From assembly GCF_013359695.1 (NCBI RefSeq), contig NZ_JABFMU010000007.1, positions 62,001 to 126,000 of the forward strand: a DNA stretch of 64,000 bases. The letters are read 5' to 3'. Below the pieces are notes generated by a model. The model did no database searches. It worked only from the letters and a program-made list of their open reading frames with translations, and had not been told where the DNA came from. This document shows, in pieces, positions 46,381 to 55,126 of the stretch. Numbering within the stretch: the stretch's first letter is position 1; each line of letters opens with the position of its first letter. Both the position numbers and the translations under genes were made by a program. The stretch comes from Pseudomonas sp. C2B4 (GTDB lineage Bacteria > Pseudomonadota > Gammaproteobacteria > Pseudomonadales > Pseudomonadaceae).

Positions 46381-48081
46381 ATGATCGAAGACTTTTGGAA
46401 GGATAAGTACCCAGCTGGAATTGCTGCCGACATCAATCCAGACGAGTACCCGAATATTCAGGCAGTGTTGAAGCAATCCTGCCAACGCTTCGCCAACAAA
46501 CCGGCTTTCAGCAACCTGGGCAAGACAATCACCTACGGTGAACTGTACGAACTGTCCGGTGCCTTTGCCGCGTACCTGCAACAGCATACCGATTTGCAGC
46601 CGGGCGATCGAATCGCCGTGCAATTGCCCAACGTGCTGCAGTACCCGGTCGCCGTCTTCGGTGCCATCCGCGCCGGGCTGATCGTGGTCAACACCAACCC
46701 GCTGTACACCGCGCGGGAAATGGAACACCAGTTCAATGACTCCGGTGCCAAGGCTTTGGTCTGCCTGGCCAACATGGCACACCTGGCCGAGGCCGTCGTG
46801 CCGAAAACCGGGGTCAAGCATGTGATCGTCACGGAAGTGGCGGATTTGCTGCCACCGCTCAAGCGTCTGCTGATCAACAGCGTGATCAAGTACGTGAAGA
46901 AGATGGTGCCGGCGTATCACTTGCCAAAAGCCATCAAGTTCAACGACGTGTTGAGCAAGGGCCACGGCCAGCCTGTGACTGAAGCCAACCCGGCGAGCAG
47001 TGATGTGGCGGTGCTGCAATACACCGGCGGCACCACCGGCGTGGCCAAGGGCGCGATGCTGACGCACCGCAACCTGGTGGCGAACATGCTGCAGTGCAAG
47101 GCGCTGATGGGCTCCAACCTCAATGAAGGCTGCGAGATCCTGATCACGCCGCTGCCGCTGTACCACATCTATGCCTTCACCTTTCATTGCATGGCGATGA
47201 TGCTGATCGGCAACCACAACGTCCTGATCAGCAACCCGCGTGATTTGCCGGCGATGGTCAAGGAACTGTCGAAGTGGAAGTTCAGCGGTTTCGTCGGCCT
47301 CAACACGTTGTTCGTGGCCCTGTGCAACAACGAAGGCTTCCGCAAGCTGGACTTCTCCGCGCTGAAAGTCACCCTGTCGGGCGGCATGGCCCTGCAACTG
47401 GCGGCAGCCGAGCGCTGGAAAGCGGTCACCGGTTGCGCCATCTGCGAAGGGTACGGCATGACCGAAACCAGCCCGGTGGCCACGGTCAATCCGATCCAGA
47501 ACATCCAGATCGGCACCATCGGCATTCCGGTGCCATCGACCCTGTGCAAAGTCATCAATGATGCCGGTGTCGAGCAGCCAATGGGTGAAATCGGCGAACT
47601 GTGCGTGAAAGGTCCGCAGGTAATGAAGGGGTACTGGCAGCGCCAGGAAGCCACCGATGAAATCCTCGACAGCGAAGGTTGGTTGAAGACCGGTGACATC
47701 GCGCTGATCCAGCCGGACGGCTACATGCGCATCGTCGATCGCAAGAAAGACATGATCCTGGTGTCCGGTTTCAACGTGTACCCGAACGAGCTGGAAGATG
47801 TGCTGGCGACCCTGCCGGGCGTGCTGCAATGCGCGGCCATCGGCGTGCCGGACGAGAAGTCGGGCGAGGCGATCAAGATCTTCATCGTCGCCAAACCGGG
47901 CGTGACCCTGACCAAGGAGCAGGTGATGGAGCACATGCGCGCCAACGTCACCGGTTACAAGGTCCCACGCTCCGTGGAGTTCCGCGATGCGCTGCCGACC
48001 ACCAACGTCGGCAAGATCCTGCGTCGTGAATTGCGCGATGAAGAGTTGAAGAAGATCAACGCGAAGAAAACCACCGCGTGA
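46381..48081 (+). CDS. fadD1: Long-chain acyl-CoA synthetase
   Basis: A 566-residue paralogue of FadD2 with the same motifs: YTGGTTGVAKGAMLTHRNL (about 216-234), YGMTETSP, GWLKTGDIALIQPDGYMRIVDRKKDMI. The two proteins align end to end, pointing to an old tandem duplication. It has its own leader of almost 400 bases and so probably its own promoter. A strong terminator follows. Confidence 0.95.
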   Translation: MIEDFWKDKYPAGIAADINPDEYPNIQAVLKQSCQRFANKPAFSNLGKTITYGELYELSGAFAAYLQQHTDLQPGDRIAVQLPNVLQYPVAVFGAIRAGLIVVNTNPLYTAREMEHQFNDSGAKALVCLANMAHLAEAVVPKTGVKHVIVTEVADLLPPLKRLLINSVIKYVKKMVPAYHLPKAIKFNDVLSKGHGQPVTEANPASSDVAVLQYTGGTTGVAKGAMLTHRNLVANMLQCKALMGSNLNEGCEILITPLPLYHIYAFTFHCMAMMLIGNHNVLISNPRDLPAMVKELSKWKFSGFVGLNTLFVALCNNEGFRKLDFSALKVTLSGGMALQLAAAERWKAVTGCAICEGYGMTETSPVATVNPIQNIQIGTIGIPVPSTLCKVINDAGVEQPMGEIGELCVKGPQVMKGYWQRQEATDEILDSEGWLKTGDIALIQPDGYMRIVDRKKDMILVSGFNVYPNELEDVLATLPGVLQCAAIGVPDEKSGEAIKIFIVAKPGVTLTKEQVMEHMRANVTGYKVPRSVEFRDALPTTNVGKILRRELRDEELKKINAKKTTA

Positions 48082-48090
48082 TCAACAAAA

Positions 48091-48116
48091 AGCCCCGCCG
48101 ATGCGGGGCTTTTTTT
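48091..48116 (+). terminator. Rho-independent terminator after fadD1
   Basis: AGCCCCGC-CGAT-GCGGGGCT, a perfect 8-bp stem with a 4-base loop, then seven T residues. Confidence 0.95.
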
Positions 48117-48139
48117 AGATCTGTCAAAACACCGATCTA

Positions 48140-48241
48140 CTGTAGGAGCGAGCCTGCTCGCGAAAAAGGCCCAGACATCGCTGGCAACCAGTCCGCCCGC
48201 GTTATCGTTAACGCCCATCGCGAGCAGGCTCGCTCCTACAG
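48140..48241. repeat. REP doublet 13 (GTAGG arms, inward)
   Basis: Standard GTAGG arms; the core contains GCGTTATCGTTAACGCCC, itself almost a palindrome. Lies directly after the fadD1 terminator. Confidence 0.92.
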
Positions 48242-48250
48242 GAATGTTGT

Positions 48251-48628
48251 TTATTGGCGGAACGGCGCGAAATTGACGTTGGTGCCCGCCGGGCGCATGT
48301 CCTGCAGCCAGGAGTCCTTGTCGGCGCTCAGTTCCAGGCTCAGGGCTGCCTTGCGCTTGCCCTGGTTACGCACCACCAGGCCTTCGAGTTTCTCGCGCAG
48401 GAATACCGTTGGCACTTTCAGGTGCACCAGTTCATCGGTCGCTGGCGTGTGCATCAGCAGGTGAATCCACTCGTACTGACCAACGGCCAGGCGCGACACC
48501 GGGATGTCGAACCACCAGATGTTGCGGTTGCGGTTCAGTTCGGTGAAGTGGCAGTTGTTAACGCCAAGCACAGCACCGCCGAGTTCCTGATTTCTGCGGG
48601 CAATGGCCTGCTTTTTATCGAGTTTCAT
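48251..48628 (-). CDS. Conserved hypothetical protein
   Basis: A 125-residue protein that I do not recognise. It has no signal peptide or membrane segment. The sequence has a central WWFDIPVSRL stretch and HLLMHTPATDELVHLKVPTVFL, suggesting a compact beta-rich domain. The start MKLDKKQAIARRN has TAGGAA four bases before it; the longer in-frame start has none. No operon partner. Confidence 0.75.
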   Translation of the reverse strand: MKLDKKQAIARRNQELGGAVLGVNNCHFTELNRNRNIWWFDIPVSRLAVGQYEWIHLLMHTPATDELVHLKVPTVFLREKLEGLVVRNQGKRKAALSLELSADKDSWLQDMRPAGTNVNFAPFRQ

Positions 48629-48827
48629 AACATTCCTACGGGATTGGATCTTCAGCGCCAGGGCCTGAATACGTTGCGCATTCTCGGGGGTTGCCGGGCA
48701 AACATAAAGCCCAACCTGCATTGAACGATGAAATGTCGTCGGGAAAATAAATGAAACTCCCCGCAAACGCCCCCGGTCAACCATGTGTAATGACTTTTCT
48801 CATTGAGATGTTCAGAGGAGAAACACC

Positions 48828-49019
48828 ATGGGCAGCACAAGCGATAAAGTAAAAGGCATGGCCAACGAAGCTGCGGGTAACGTCAAACAAGGCGTCGGCA
48901 AGGTCACCAACAACCCGAATCTGCAAGCTGAGGGCAAGGCTCAGGAAAGGAAAGGCGAGGCCCAACAAGCCATCGGCAAAGCCAAGGACGCAATCAAGAA
49001 AGGCGTCGACAGAGCGTGA
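48828..49019 (+). CDS. CsbD family stress protein
   Basis: A 63-residue hydrophilic protein of the CsbD/YjbJ family, with the repeated pattern DKVKGMANEAAGNVKQGVGK and AEGKAQERKGEAQQAIGKAKD. Such proteins are abundant in stress and stationary phase; no biochemical role is fixed. RBS AGAGGAGAAACACC precedes, and a good terminator follows. Confidence 0.92.
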   Translation: MGSTSDKVKGMANEAAGNVKQGVGKVTNNPNLQAEGKAQERKGEAQQAIGKAKDAIKKGVDRA

Positions 49020-49042
49020 TAAGGCCTTTGATGAAGTCAGAA

Positions 49043-49068
49043 ACGGCCATCCACGGATGGCCGTTTTT
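49043..49068 (+). terminator. Rho-independent terminator after the csbD-like gene
   Basis: ACGGCCATCC-AC-GGATGGCCGT, a 10-bp stem with a tiny loop, then five T residues. Confidence 0.9.
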
Positions 49069-49195
49069 GTGTCAGCCTGAACTTGAGCGATGAAATTGTT
49101 TCAAAGTCGCCAGGTAGGCTACTTTGACTAAAGAAAACGGCCCCGGAGTCGCCCTGACTTCAAACCAATCCTGTATGCGGCGGATGGAGACGCGA

Positions 49196-50158
49196 ATGAT
49201 TTTCCCGGACATGAGAGGCCTGCCCCTGCACCGTGTAATGCTGCGCACGGTGACCGAGTTCGTCGACGACGAGATGTCGACCTATGCCTCGGCGCTGGCC
49301 TATCAAATGCTGTTTTCGCTGTTTCCCTTCATCCTGTTCCTGATCGCCCTGATCGGTTTCCTGCACCTGCCGGATTTCTTTTCCTGGCTGCGCCTGCAAT
49401 CGGAACTGGTGTTGCCGCCCCAGGCACTGGAGCAGGTAAACCCGGTGATCGACCAGCTCCAGCAATCCAAGGGCGGGCTGCTGTCGGTGGGTATCGTGAT
49501 TGCCCTGTGGACGGCCTCCGCCGGTGTGCGCCTAATGATGAGCGCGATGAACGCCGCCTACGATGTGGTCGAAGGGCGACCGGCGTGGAAGCGCTTTCCG
49601 CTGTCGATCATCTACACCGTTGGCATTGCCGGCATGCTGCTGATCGCCGCGGCGTTGATGGTGTTGGGGCCGCAGGTGATGAGCTGGATCGCGGCGCAAA
49701 TCGGCCTTGAATATTTCATTGTCACGCTGTGGAACATTGCGCGCTGGCCCGTGATCGTGATTTTGATGATGGTCGCGGTGGCGCTGATCTATTACGTCAT
49801 GCCAGACGTCAAACAGGAGTTTCGCTTCATCACGCCGGGTTCGGTGCTGTCGGTGGTGGTGTGGATCATCGCGTCCCTGGGATTCGGTCTGTACGTCAAG
49901 GAATTCGCCAACTACAACGCCATGTATGGCAGTATCGGCGCGATCATCGTGCTGCTGTTGTACTTCTACATTTCCGCCGCGGTGCTGCTGCTCGGCGCCG
50001 AGATGAATGCGGTGATCGAGCACATGTCGCGCGAGGGCAAGGACCCTGGCGAGAAGGTTGCCGGCGAGCATGGTCCCGTTCATGAGGAAAAACACCACGT
50101 ATCGGGACTGGGCCGCGATCACTCCATCAAGCCACCCACTGACGAAGTCATCAAATGA
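49196..50158 (+). CDS. YihY/Rbn-type inner-membrane protein
   Basis: A 320-residue membrane protein with six hydrophobic segments and the YihY/BrkB pattern [20 protein letters not shown] (about 30-49) and [18 protein letters not shown]. Once called ribonuclease BN, but that name was withdrawn for this family; role unknown. The hydrophilic C-terminus is rich in His and Glu. The ATG at 49196 has GGAGA five bases before it; earlier in-frame ATGs lack one. It overlaps def by four bases (ATGA). Confidence 0.88.
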   Translation: MIFPDMRGLPLHRVMLRTVTEFVDDEMSTYASALAYQMLFSLFPFILFLIALIGFLHLPDFFSWLRLQSELVLPPQALEQVNPVIDQLQQSKGGLLSVGIVIALWTASAGVRLMMSAMNAAYDVVEGRPAWKRFPLSIIYTVGIAGMLLIAAALMVLGPQVMSWIAAQIGLEYFIVTLWNIARWPVIVILMMVAVALIYYVMPDVKQEFRFITPGSVLSVVVWIIASLGFGLYVKEFANYNAMYGSIGAIIVLLLYFYISAAVLLLGAEMNAVIEHMSREGKDPGEKVAGEHGPVHEEKHHVSGLGRDHSIKPPTDEVIK

Positions 50159-50694
50159 TCCGTGAAATCCTGAAAATGGGCGATGAGCGCCTGTTGCGCA
50201 TTGCCCCGCCAGTGCCCGTCGAAATGTTCGACAGCCCCGAGTTGTGGCAGTTGATCGACGACATGTTCCAAACCATGGAAAGCGTTGGCGGCGTCGGCCT
50301 GGCCGCACCGCAGATCGGTGTCGACCTGCAGCTGGTGATCTTCGGTTTCGAGCACAGCGAGCGTTACCCGGACGCCGACGCGGTGCCGCAGACGATCCTG
50401 ATCAACCCGTTGATCACACCGTTGAGCCCGATCATGGAAGAGGGTTTCGAAGGTTGCCTGTCGGTGCCCGGCTTGCGGGGCGCGGTGGATCGTTATCAAC
50501 AGATCCGCTACGAAGGTGTCGACCCCAAGGGCGAGCCGATTGTGCGCGTCGCTTCCGGTTTCCATGCGCGGGTGGTGCAGCACGAATGCGACCACCTGAT
50601 CGGCCGCTTGTACCCGTCACGCATTACCGACTTCAGCAAGTTCGGGTTTACCGAGGTGATGTTCCCGGATCTTGATCCGAATGCGGATGATTAA
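50155..50694 (+). CDS. def: Peptide deformylase
   Basis: A 179-residue metalloenzyme removing the N-formyl group from nascent proteins. All three motifs are intact: [10 protein letters not shown] (46-55), EGCLS (C101) and HECDH (H143, H147). It is a paralogue type without a neighbouring fmt, so probably not the housekeeping copy. Its ATG overlaps the YihY-like stop, so translation is coupled. Confidence 0.96.
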   Translation: MIREILKMGDERLLRIAPPVPVEMFDSPELWQLIDDMFQTMESVGGVGLAAPQIGVDLQLVIFGFEHSERYPDADAVPQTILINPLITPLSPIMEEGFEGCLSVPGLRGAVDRYQQIRYEGVDPKGEPIVRVASGFHARVVQHECDHLIGRLYPSRITDFSKFGFTEVMFPDLDPNADD

Positions 50695-50711
50695 AATCCA
50701 CACAAAACCAA

Positions 50712-50802
50712 TGTAGGAGCGAGCCTGCTCGCGATGAGGCCGTGTCAGTCAATGATGATGTTGAATGAAACTCCGCCATCGCGAGCAGGCTCGCTCCTAC
50801 AT
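50712..50802. repeat. REP doublet 14 (GTAGG arms, inward)
   Basis: Arms TGTAGGAGCGAGCCTGCTC and inverse; the core has GTCAGTCAATGATGATGTTGA. Between convergent def and the methyltransferase-like gene. Confidence 0.92.
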
Positions 50803-50815
50803 TTGATCTACGTCG

Positions 50816-51634
50816 TTATTTAGATGGTTTGACGAACCGCAACGTCATCCGGTCCGACTCCCCGATCGCCACATACTTCGCCCGGTCCTTTTCCCCCAAC
50901 GTCAACGCCGGCGGCAGTGTCCACACGCCTTCGGGGTAATCCTTGGTGTCCTTCGGATTGGCATTGATTTCACTCTGCGCCTCAAGCTTGAAACCCGCAT
51001 CGGTTGCCAGTTTCACCACAAAATCGGTAGGCAGATAGCCGCTGTGCTTGATGTCCTCCAGGGACGCCCCGTCCCTGGCTCGATGGTCGACGACGCCGAG
51101 CACGCCACCGGGTTTGAGCACCTTGAAAAAGGCCTGGAACATCAGCGGCGCGGTATTGGCGAGCACCCAGTTGTGCACGTTGCGAAAGGTCAGCACGGTG
51201 TCCGCCGAACCGGGTTGGCCGAAGGCCGGGGCTTTCGGGTCGAACTCGAGCACCTGGGCCTTGGCGTACTGTTCAGGCGTCGCGGCGAATTTGCTCTTCA
51301 GCTTTTCTTCGTTCTTGCGCGCGTAGTCACTGACCGTCGGCGCCTGGATCGCCGCGATGTACTGCCCATGCTCCTTGAGCAGCGGCGCCAGCAATTCGCT
51401 GTACCAGCCGTTGCCGGGGGTGATTTCAATGACCGTCTGATTCGGCGCCAGACCAAAGAACTGCAGGCCCTGTTGCGGATGACGATAGCCATCGCGCGCG
51501 ACGTTTTCCGGGGCACGCCAACTGCCGGCCAAGACCTTGGCGTATTGCTCGGCGGACACCGTCGGCGTGGCGGCATGGGCGAAAACAGGGGCGAGCAGGG
51601 CGGTCAGCGTCAAAGCCAGAAGAGCGGGTTTCAT
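50816..51634 (-). CDS. Exported SAM-dependent methyltransferase-like protein
   Basis: A 272-residue protein with a clear signal peptide (about 1-21, cut after AHA) followed by a class I methyltransferase fold. The SAM-binding motif I is VIEITPGNGWYSELLAPLL near residue 70, and ADTVLTFRNVHNW and KPGGVLGVVDHRA fit motifs II and III. Periplasmic location is odd because SAM is cytoplasmic. It may bind another ligand or act differently. No operon partner. I am sure of fold and signal, not of activity. Confidence 0.85.
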   Translation of the reverse strand: MKPALLALTLTALLAPVFAHAATPTVSAEQYAKVLAGSWRAPENVARDGYRHPQQGLQFFGLAPNQTVIEITPGNGWYSELLAPLLKEHGQYIAAIQAPTVSDYARKNEEKLKSKFAATPEQYAKAQVLEFDPKAPAFGQPGSADTVLTFRNVHNWVLANTAPLMFQAFFKVLKPGGVLGVVDHRARDGASLEDIKHSGYLPTDFVVKLATDAGFKLEAQSEINANPKDTKDYPEGVWTLPPALTLGEKDRAKYVAIGESDRMTLRFVKPSK

Positions 51635-51695
51635 GGGGCGTCCTGAGCGAAGTCGAAGTCGACAGCGAGGCTAGCACGCAGCGCTCCGGGGCCGA

Positions 51696-52133
51696 TCACA
51701 CATTATCGACGGTGGACCTAACCAACGGTTCTAAGCCCATGGCGATCATGGGTTTGCTGCGGGCATAACGGCTCAATCGCTCGACCATGGCGTAGGGCAT
51801 TGGCGGGTCAAAGCTGAAGCCGCGGCGTTCGTAAAATCCGCGCAAGTCGGGGTGGCAGAACAACCAGACCGGTAGCTCGAGATCCTTGACGGCTTCAGCG
51901 ATCAACGACGCGGCGACCCCCTGTTCGCGACAGGCCGGGTCGACAAACAACCCCGTCAGCCAATGCCCGCCGGCCACCGGTCGCAAACACAAGGCAGCGA
52001 CGATCTCGTCGCGCCTGGCGACCCACAGTTGCGCGTCGCGCACCGCTTTCATCGACGATTGGTGGGCGCGATAGAACTTGTTCATCAATGGCCACAGCGG
52101 CTCATCGAGTCTGGAGTAACGGGTGCTGTGCAT
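51696..52133 (-). CDS. GNAT family N-acetyltransferase
   Basis: A 145-residue acetyltransferase with the acetyl-CoA-binding segment LFVDPACREQGVAASLIAEAV (split at about residues 62-82) and WLFCHPDLRGFYERRGF. The substrate is unknown. The start at MHSTRYSRL was chosen because the earlier in-frame part is hydrophobic and not GNAT-like. Confidence 0.85.
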   Translation of the reverse strand: MHSTRYSRLDEPLWPLMNKFYRAHQSSMKAVRDAQLWVARRDEIVAALCLRPVAGGHWLTGLFVDPACREQGVAASLIAEAVKDLELPVWLFCHPDLRGFYERRGFSFDPPMPYAMVERLSRYARSKPMIAMGLEPLVRSTVDNV

Positions 52134-52232
52134 GGGGCTAAACTGTTGGAGGGCAAGCGCGATTATAAAAGAACGCGCACGTCGGGATAGGTGTATACCT
52201 GTTTTCATCCCCCCGCGAGTGGAGTACGCATC

Positions 52233-52343
52233 ATGTCTAAAGGTATGGAATCAAAAAAAGAGCTGAAGAAAAAACCGGCAAAAACCGCCATTGAAAAACG
52301 TGCCGAGAAGAAAGCTAAAAAACTCAACCTGTTCGGGCATTGA
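52233..52343 (+). CDS. Small lysine-rich protein
   Basis: A 36-residue ORF beginning MSKGMESKKELKKKPAKTA and ending LNLFGH. It has about 14 lysines and no hydrophobic stretch. GGAG lies 8 bases before the ATG, and a TCGCTCCCA/TGGGAGCGA hairpin with T-rich end follows. Similar tiny lysine-rich proteins occur in Pseudomonas genomes as conserved hypotheticals. Function unknown; a nucleic-acid-binding role would be a guess from charge. Confidence 0.68.
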   Translation: MSKGMESKKELKKKPAKTAIEKRAEKKAKKLNLFGH

Positions 52344-52358
52344 GTCCGCTCCGTTGGA

Positions 52359-52388
52359 TCGCTCCCACGCCTCGCATGGGAGCGACCC
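52359..52388 (+). terminator. Hairpin after the lysine-rich ORF
   Basis: TCGCTCCCA and TGGGAGCGA form a 9-bp perfect stem with a 9-base loop, followed by CCCTTT. It may end the small gene; the T run is short. Confidence 0.55.
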
Positions 52389-52460
52389 TTTGAAAACAAA
52401 CTGCAAGAAATCCCGCCGCCGTTGCACAGAAGGGGACTGGTCCCCGATCCGAGCAACGCC

Positions 52461-53402
52461 ATGCCCCATTACTTCGATAACGCCCACCGAAAAGAAATCG
52501 AAACCCTGCGCCAACGCTTCACCGCCCGTACCGAGTGGCCGACCTGGTTGCTGTTGATCGGCGTGTACGGCGCCTGGTTCGCCATCGTTCTGAGCAGTCA
52601 TTCATTGGGCTTGTGGGCGAGCACGCTGTTGCTGATTCCCGTGGTGGTGCTCTGGCTGTCGGTACAGCACGAGCTGCTGCACGGTCATCCGACCCGTTGG
52701 CCGGCGCTGAACAAAGTCCTGGGCTACGCACCGTTCGCGGTGTGGTACCCCTACACGCTGTATCGCGACAGTCATTTGCTGCATCACCGCGACGAAGACT
52801 TGACCCTCCCCGGTCGCGATCCGGAAAGCCGTTATGTGAGCATCGAGCAATGGCAGGGCAGCTCGCTGTTCGAGCAGGGCCTGCATTGGCTGAATAAAAC
52901 CGTGCTCGGCCGCTTCGCCCTCGGTGCGCCGCTGGCCTTGCTGGCCTTGGCCCGGGAAGAAATTCAACGACTCAAGCGCGGTGATCGTCAGGCCTGGTGG
53001 ATGTGGCTCAGCCACGGGGCGCTGACCCTGCTGATGCTGCTGTTCATCGCGCGTTACAGCCTCCTGCCGGTGTGGCATTACCTCTTGCTGATCAGTGTGC
53101 CGGCGCTGTCGATTGCGATGATTCGCTCCTACTATGAACATCGCCCACATGGGCTGCCCGAGCAGCGCACCGTGCTCAATGAAGCGGCATGGCCCTGGCG
53201 CTGGTTGTTCCTCAACCTCAATCTGCACCTGGTGCACCACGACTTGCCGGGGCTGCCCTGGTACGACTTGCCTCGCGTCTACCGCGCCCGTCGCGAGCAA
53301 TGGCTGGCGCGCAGCGGCGGGTTTCTGGTGCAGGGTTATGGACAGTTGTGGCGCGAGCATGGGGTGAAGGCGATTGATAGTCCGCGGCATCCGTTTCACT
53401 GA
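52461..53402 (+). CDS. Membrane fatty acid desaturase/hydroxylase-like protein
   Basis: A 313-residue membrane protein with three histidine boxes: HELLHGH (70-76), HLLHH (105-109) and HLVHHDLP near residue 260, as in the di-iron desaturase/hydroxylase superfamily. Four hydrophobic segments surround them. The substrate (fatty acid or carotenoid-like) is not clear. The start is an ATG at 52461; no strong RBS is seen. Confidence 0.85.
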   Translation: MPHYFDNAHRKEIETLRQRFTARTEWPTWLLLIGVYGAWFAIVLSSHSLGLWASTLLLIPVVVLWLSVQHELLHGHPTRWPALNKVLGYAPFAVWYPYTLYRDSHLLHHRDEDLTLPGRDPESRYVSIEQWQGSSLFEQGLHWLNKTVLGRFALGAPLALLALAREEIQRLKRGDRQAWWMWLSHGALTLLMLLFIARYSLLPVWHYLLLISVPALSIAMIRSYYEHRPHGLPEQRTVLNEAAWPWRWLFLNLNLHLVHHDLPGLPWYDLPRVYRARREQWLARSGGFLVQGYGQLWREHGVKAIDSPRHPFH

Positions 53403-53426
53403 CTTTTCATGACCGACACCTACCTC

Positions 53427-53518
53427 CTGTGGGAGCGAGCCTGCTCGCGAAAGCGATTTAACATCCAACAGATAAGTCGACTGATACACCGCTTTCGCGA
53501 GCAGGCTCGCTCCCACAG
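53427..53518. repeat. REP doublet 15 (GTGGG arms, inward)
   Basis: Standard arms; the core contains ACATCCAACAGATAAGTCGA. It lies between the desaturase-like gene and the PhnD-like gene, both on the plus strand. Confidence 0.92.
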
Positions 53519-53546
53519 TGGATCTTTGTTCTCCGGGATTTTTTTG

Positions 53547-54338
53547 ATGACTCAACACCTCGCCGAATTACTGATGTACGTCGCCCCCGAACCGATCCGC
53601 GAGGCCAACGAACGCTGGCTGGCGCTTATCCTTGAGCGACTGGGGGCCAGGCGTCGAAGCGCCGAAGGCCTGTCTTTGATGGACCTTTGGCTGTCGCCGC
53701 ACCTGTTGCTGACGCAAACCTGCGGTTATCCGCTGATGACCGCGCTGCGTGGCCAGGTCCGGGTGCTGGGCCGCCCGCGCTATGAAATGCCGGACGCGAG
53801 TGGCGGCAACCATTGCAGCCTGCTGCTCGGTCGCGCCGACGATCCACGACCAAGCCTGCCGGACTTTCATGGCAGCCGTGGCGTGATCAACGGCGAAGAC
53901 TCCAACAGCGGCATGAACCTGCTGCGCCATCGACTGGCGCCGCTGCATCGGGACGGGCAGTTTTTTGCCGGGGTCGGCATCAGCGGCAGCCACCGTGAAA
54001 GTTTGCGTTGGTTGCGCGAGGACCGTGCGGATCTGGCGGCGGTTGACAGCGTGACCTACGCCTATCTGGCGCGTTACGCCGCGGAGGAGGTTGCCGGGTT
54101 GCGGGTGGTTGCTCGCAGTGCCATCAGCCCGACGTTGCCGTACATCACGGCTTCGAGTGTCAGTGATGAGCAGGCTGAGGAGATTCGACAGGTGATGAAC
54201 CAGACCTTGGGCGAGTTGCCGGAGGTGGCGCAGGTTCTTGGTTTGCGGGAGGTATTGCCGGCCAGTGAAGGCGATTACCAGGTGATTATTGATTATCAGC
54301 AGGAAGCCGAGGCGTTGGGGGTCGGGCGGTTGCGATAA
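53547..54338 (+). CDS. PhnD-like substrate-binding protein without signal peptide
   Basis: A 263-residue protein resembling the phosphonate/phosphate-type binding fold: LMDLWLSPHLLLTQTCGYPLMT, GSRGVINGEDSNSGMNLLRH with the family NxxxSxSG-like loop, and DLAAVDSVTYAYLAR. The N-terminus MTQHLAELLMYVAPEPIREANERW has no signal peptide, unusual for a binding protein. There is no ABC partner nearby. It may be a cytoplasmic sensor-like relative. The start was taken after the REP element. Confidence 0.8.
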   Translation: MTQHLAELLMYVAPEPIREANERWLALILERLGARRRSAEGLSLMDLWLSPHLLLTQTCGYPLMTALRGQVRVLGRPRYEMPDASGGNHCSLLLGRADDPRPSLPDFHGSRGVINGEDSNSGMNLLRHRLAPLHRDGQFFAGVGISGSHRESLRWLREDRADLAAVDSVTYAYLARYAAEEVAGLRVVARSAISPTLPYITASSVSDEQAEEIRQVMNQTLGELPEVAQVLGLREVLPASEGDYQVIIDYQQEAEALGVGRLR

Positions 54339-54367
54339 GGTTTGGGGAGGGTGTCGACAGACTCTTT

Positions 54368-54433
54368 TTCGCGAGCAGGCTCGCTCCCACAGGCTGTCTG
54401 CGGACCTGTGGGAGCGAGCCTGCTCGCGAAAGC
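54368..54433. repeat. Compact outward-facing REP pair
   Basis: Right-type arm GCGAGCAGGCTCGCTCCCAC comes first and left-type arm GTGGGAGCGAGCCTGCTCGC second, with only about 15 bases between. Usual doublets have the reverse order and a 45-base core. Confidence 0.92.
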
Positions 54434-54574
54434 CATCGGTCAGGCACCTAAGATTTATATTCTTAAAATGAATATAAAAATCACTTTTAAATATTATTAA
54501 TGAATAAGGCTCCTTGCTAGGATCGCGTCACCGGACGACCGGACATTCAGCGACCCCTAACCCCTGGAGCCTCT

Positions 54575-55126
54575 ATGTCGTCCGGCACCGGCCTTTCCCA
54601 TCGCAATGACGTGGGCGGATTGTTCCGCGCCCATTACCCCTGGCTGTGCGCAAGATTGCACCAGTACCTGGGGAACGCTTCCAGTGCCGAAGACGTCGCC
54701 GCCGAAGCCTTCGTGCAGTTGCTCGAAGCACCCGAGCACCTGTCGATCCGCGAGCCTCGCGCCTGGCTGACCACGATTGCCCGCCGGTTGATTTACCAAC
54801 TGTGGCGCCGCCGTGACCTGGAGCGCCGGCACCTCGATGAACTGCATCAAGTCGATCCATCCACAACGCCGTCGCCCGAAGAACTGGCGCAACTGAGCCA
54901 GGCGCTGCATGGCCTCGACCGCACGCTGGCGCGCCTGCCCGGCAAGGTCCGGGACACCTTTCTGTTGTCGCGGGTCGACGGCCTGACTTACCCGCAAATC
55001 GCTGCCGAGCTCGGCATTTCCCAGCGTTCGGTCAGCGCCTACATGATCCGCTCCGAAGCCCTGTGTGCCCGGCACCGCGCCAATCCATTCCTGAAACACC
55101 CCCTACAGAACAAGAGGTCCGCATGA
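54575..55126 (+). CDS. ECF sigma factor
   Basis: A 183-residue FecI-type ECF sigma factor: region 2 with FRAHYPWLCARLHQYLGNASSAEDVAAEAF (split at about 17-46), region 4 with LTYPQIAAELGISQRSVSAYM. There is no FecR-like gene or receptor beside it. Instead its stop overlaps (ATGA) the start of a betaine-type binding protein. The upstream 54470-54520 stretch is AT-rich and could hold its promoter. Whether the binding protein modulates the sigma factor is unknown. Confidence 0.9.
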   Translation: MSSGTGLSHRNDVGGLFRAHYPWLCARLHQYLGNASSAEDVAAEAFVQLLEAPEHLSIREPRAWLTTIARRLIYQLWRRRDLERRHLDELHQVDPSTTPSPEELAQLSQALHGLDRTLARLPGKVRDTFLLSRVDGLTYPQIAAELGISQRSVSAYMIRSEALCARHRANPFLKHPLQNKRSA

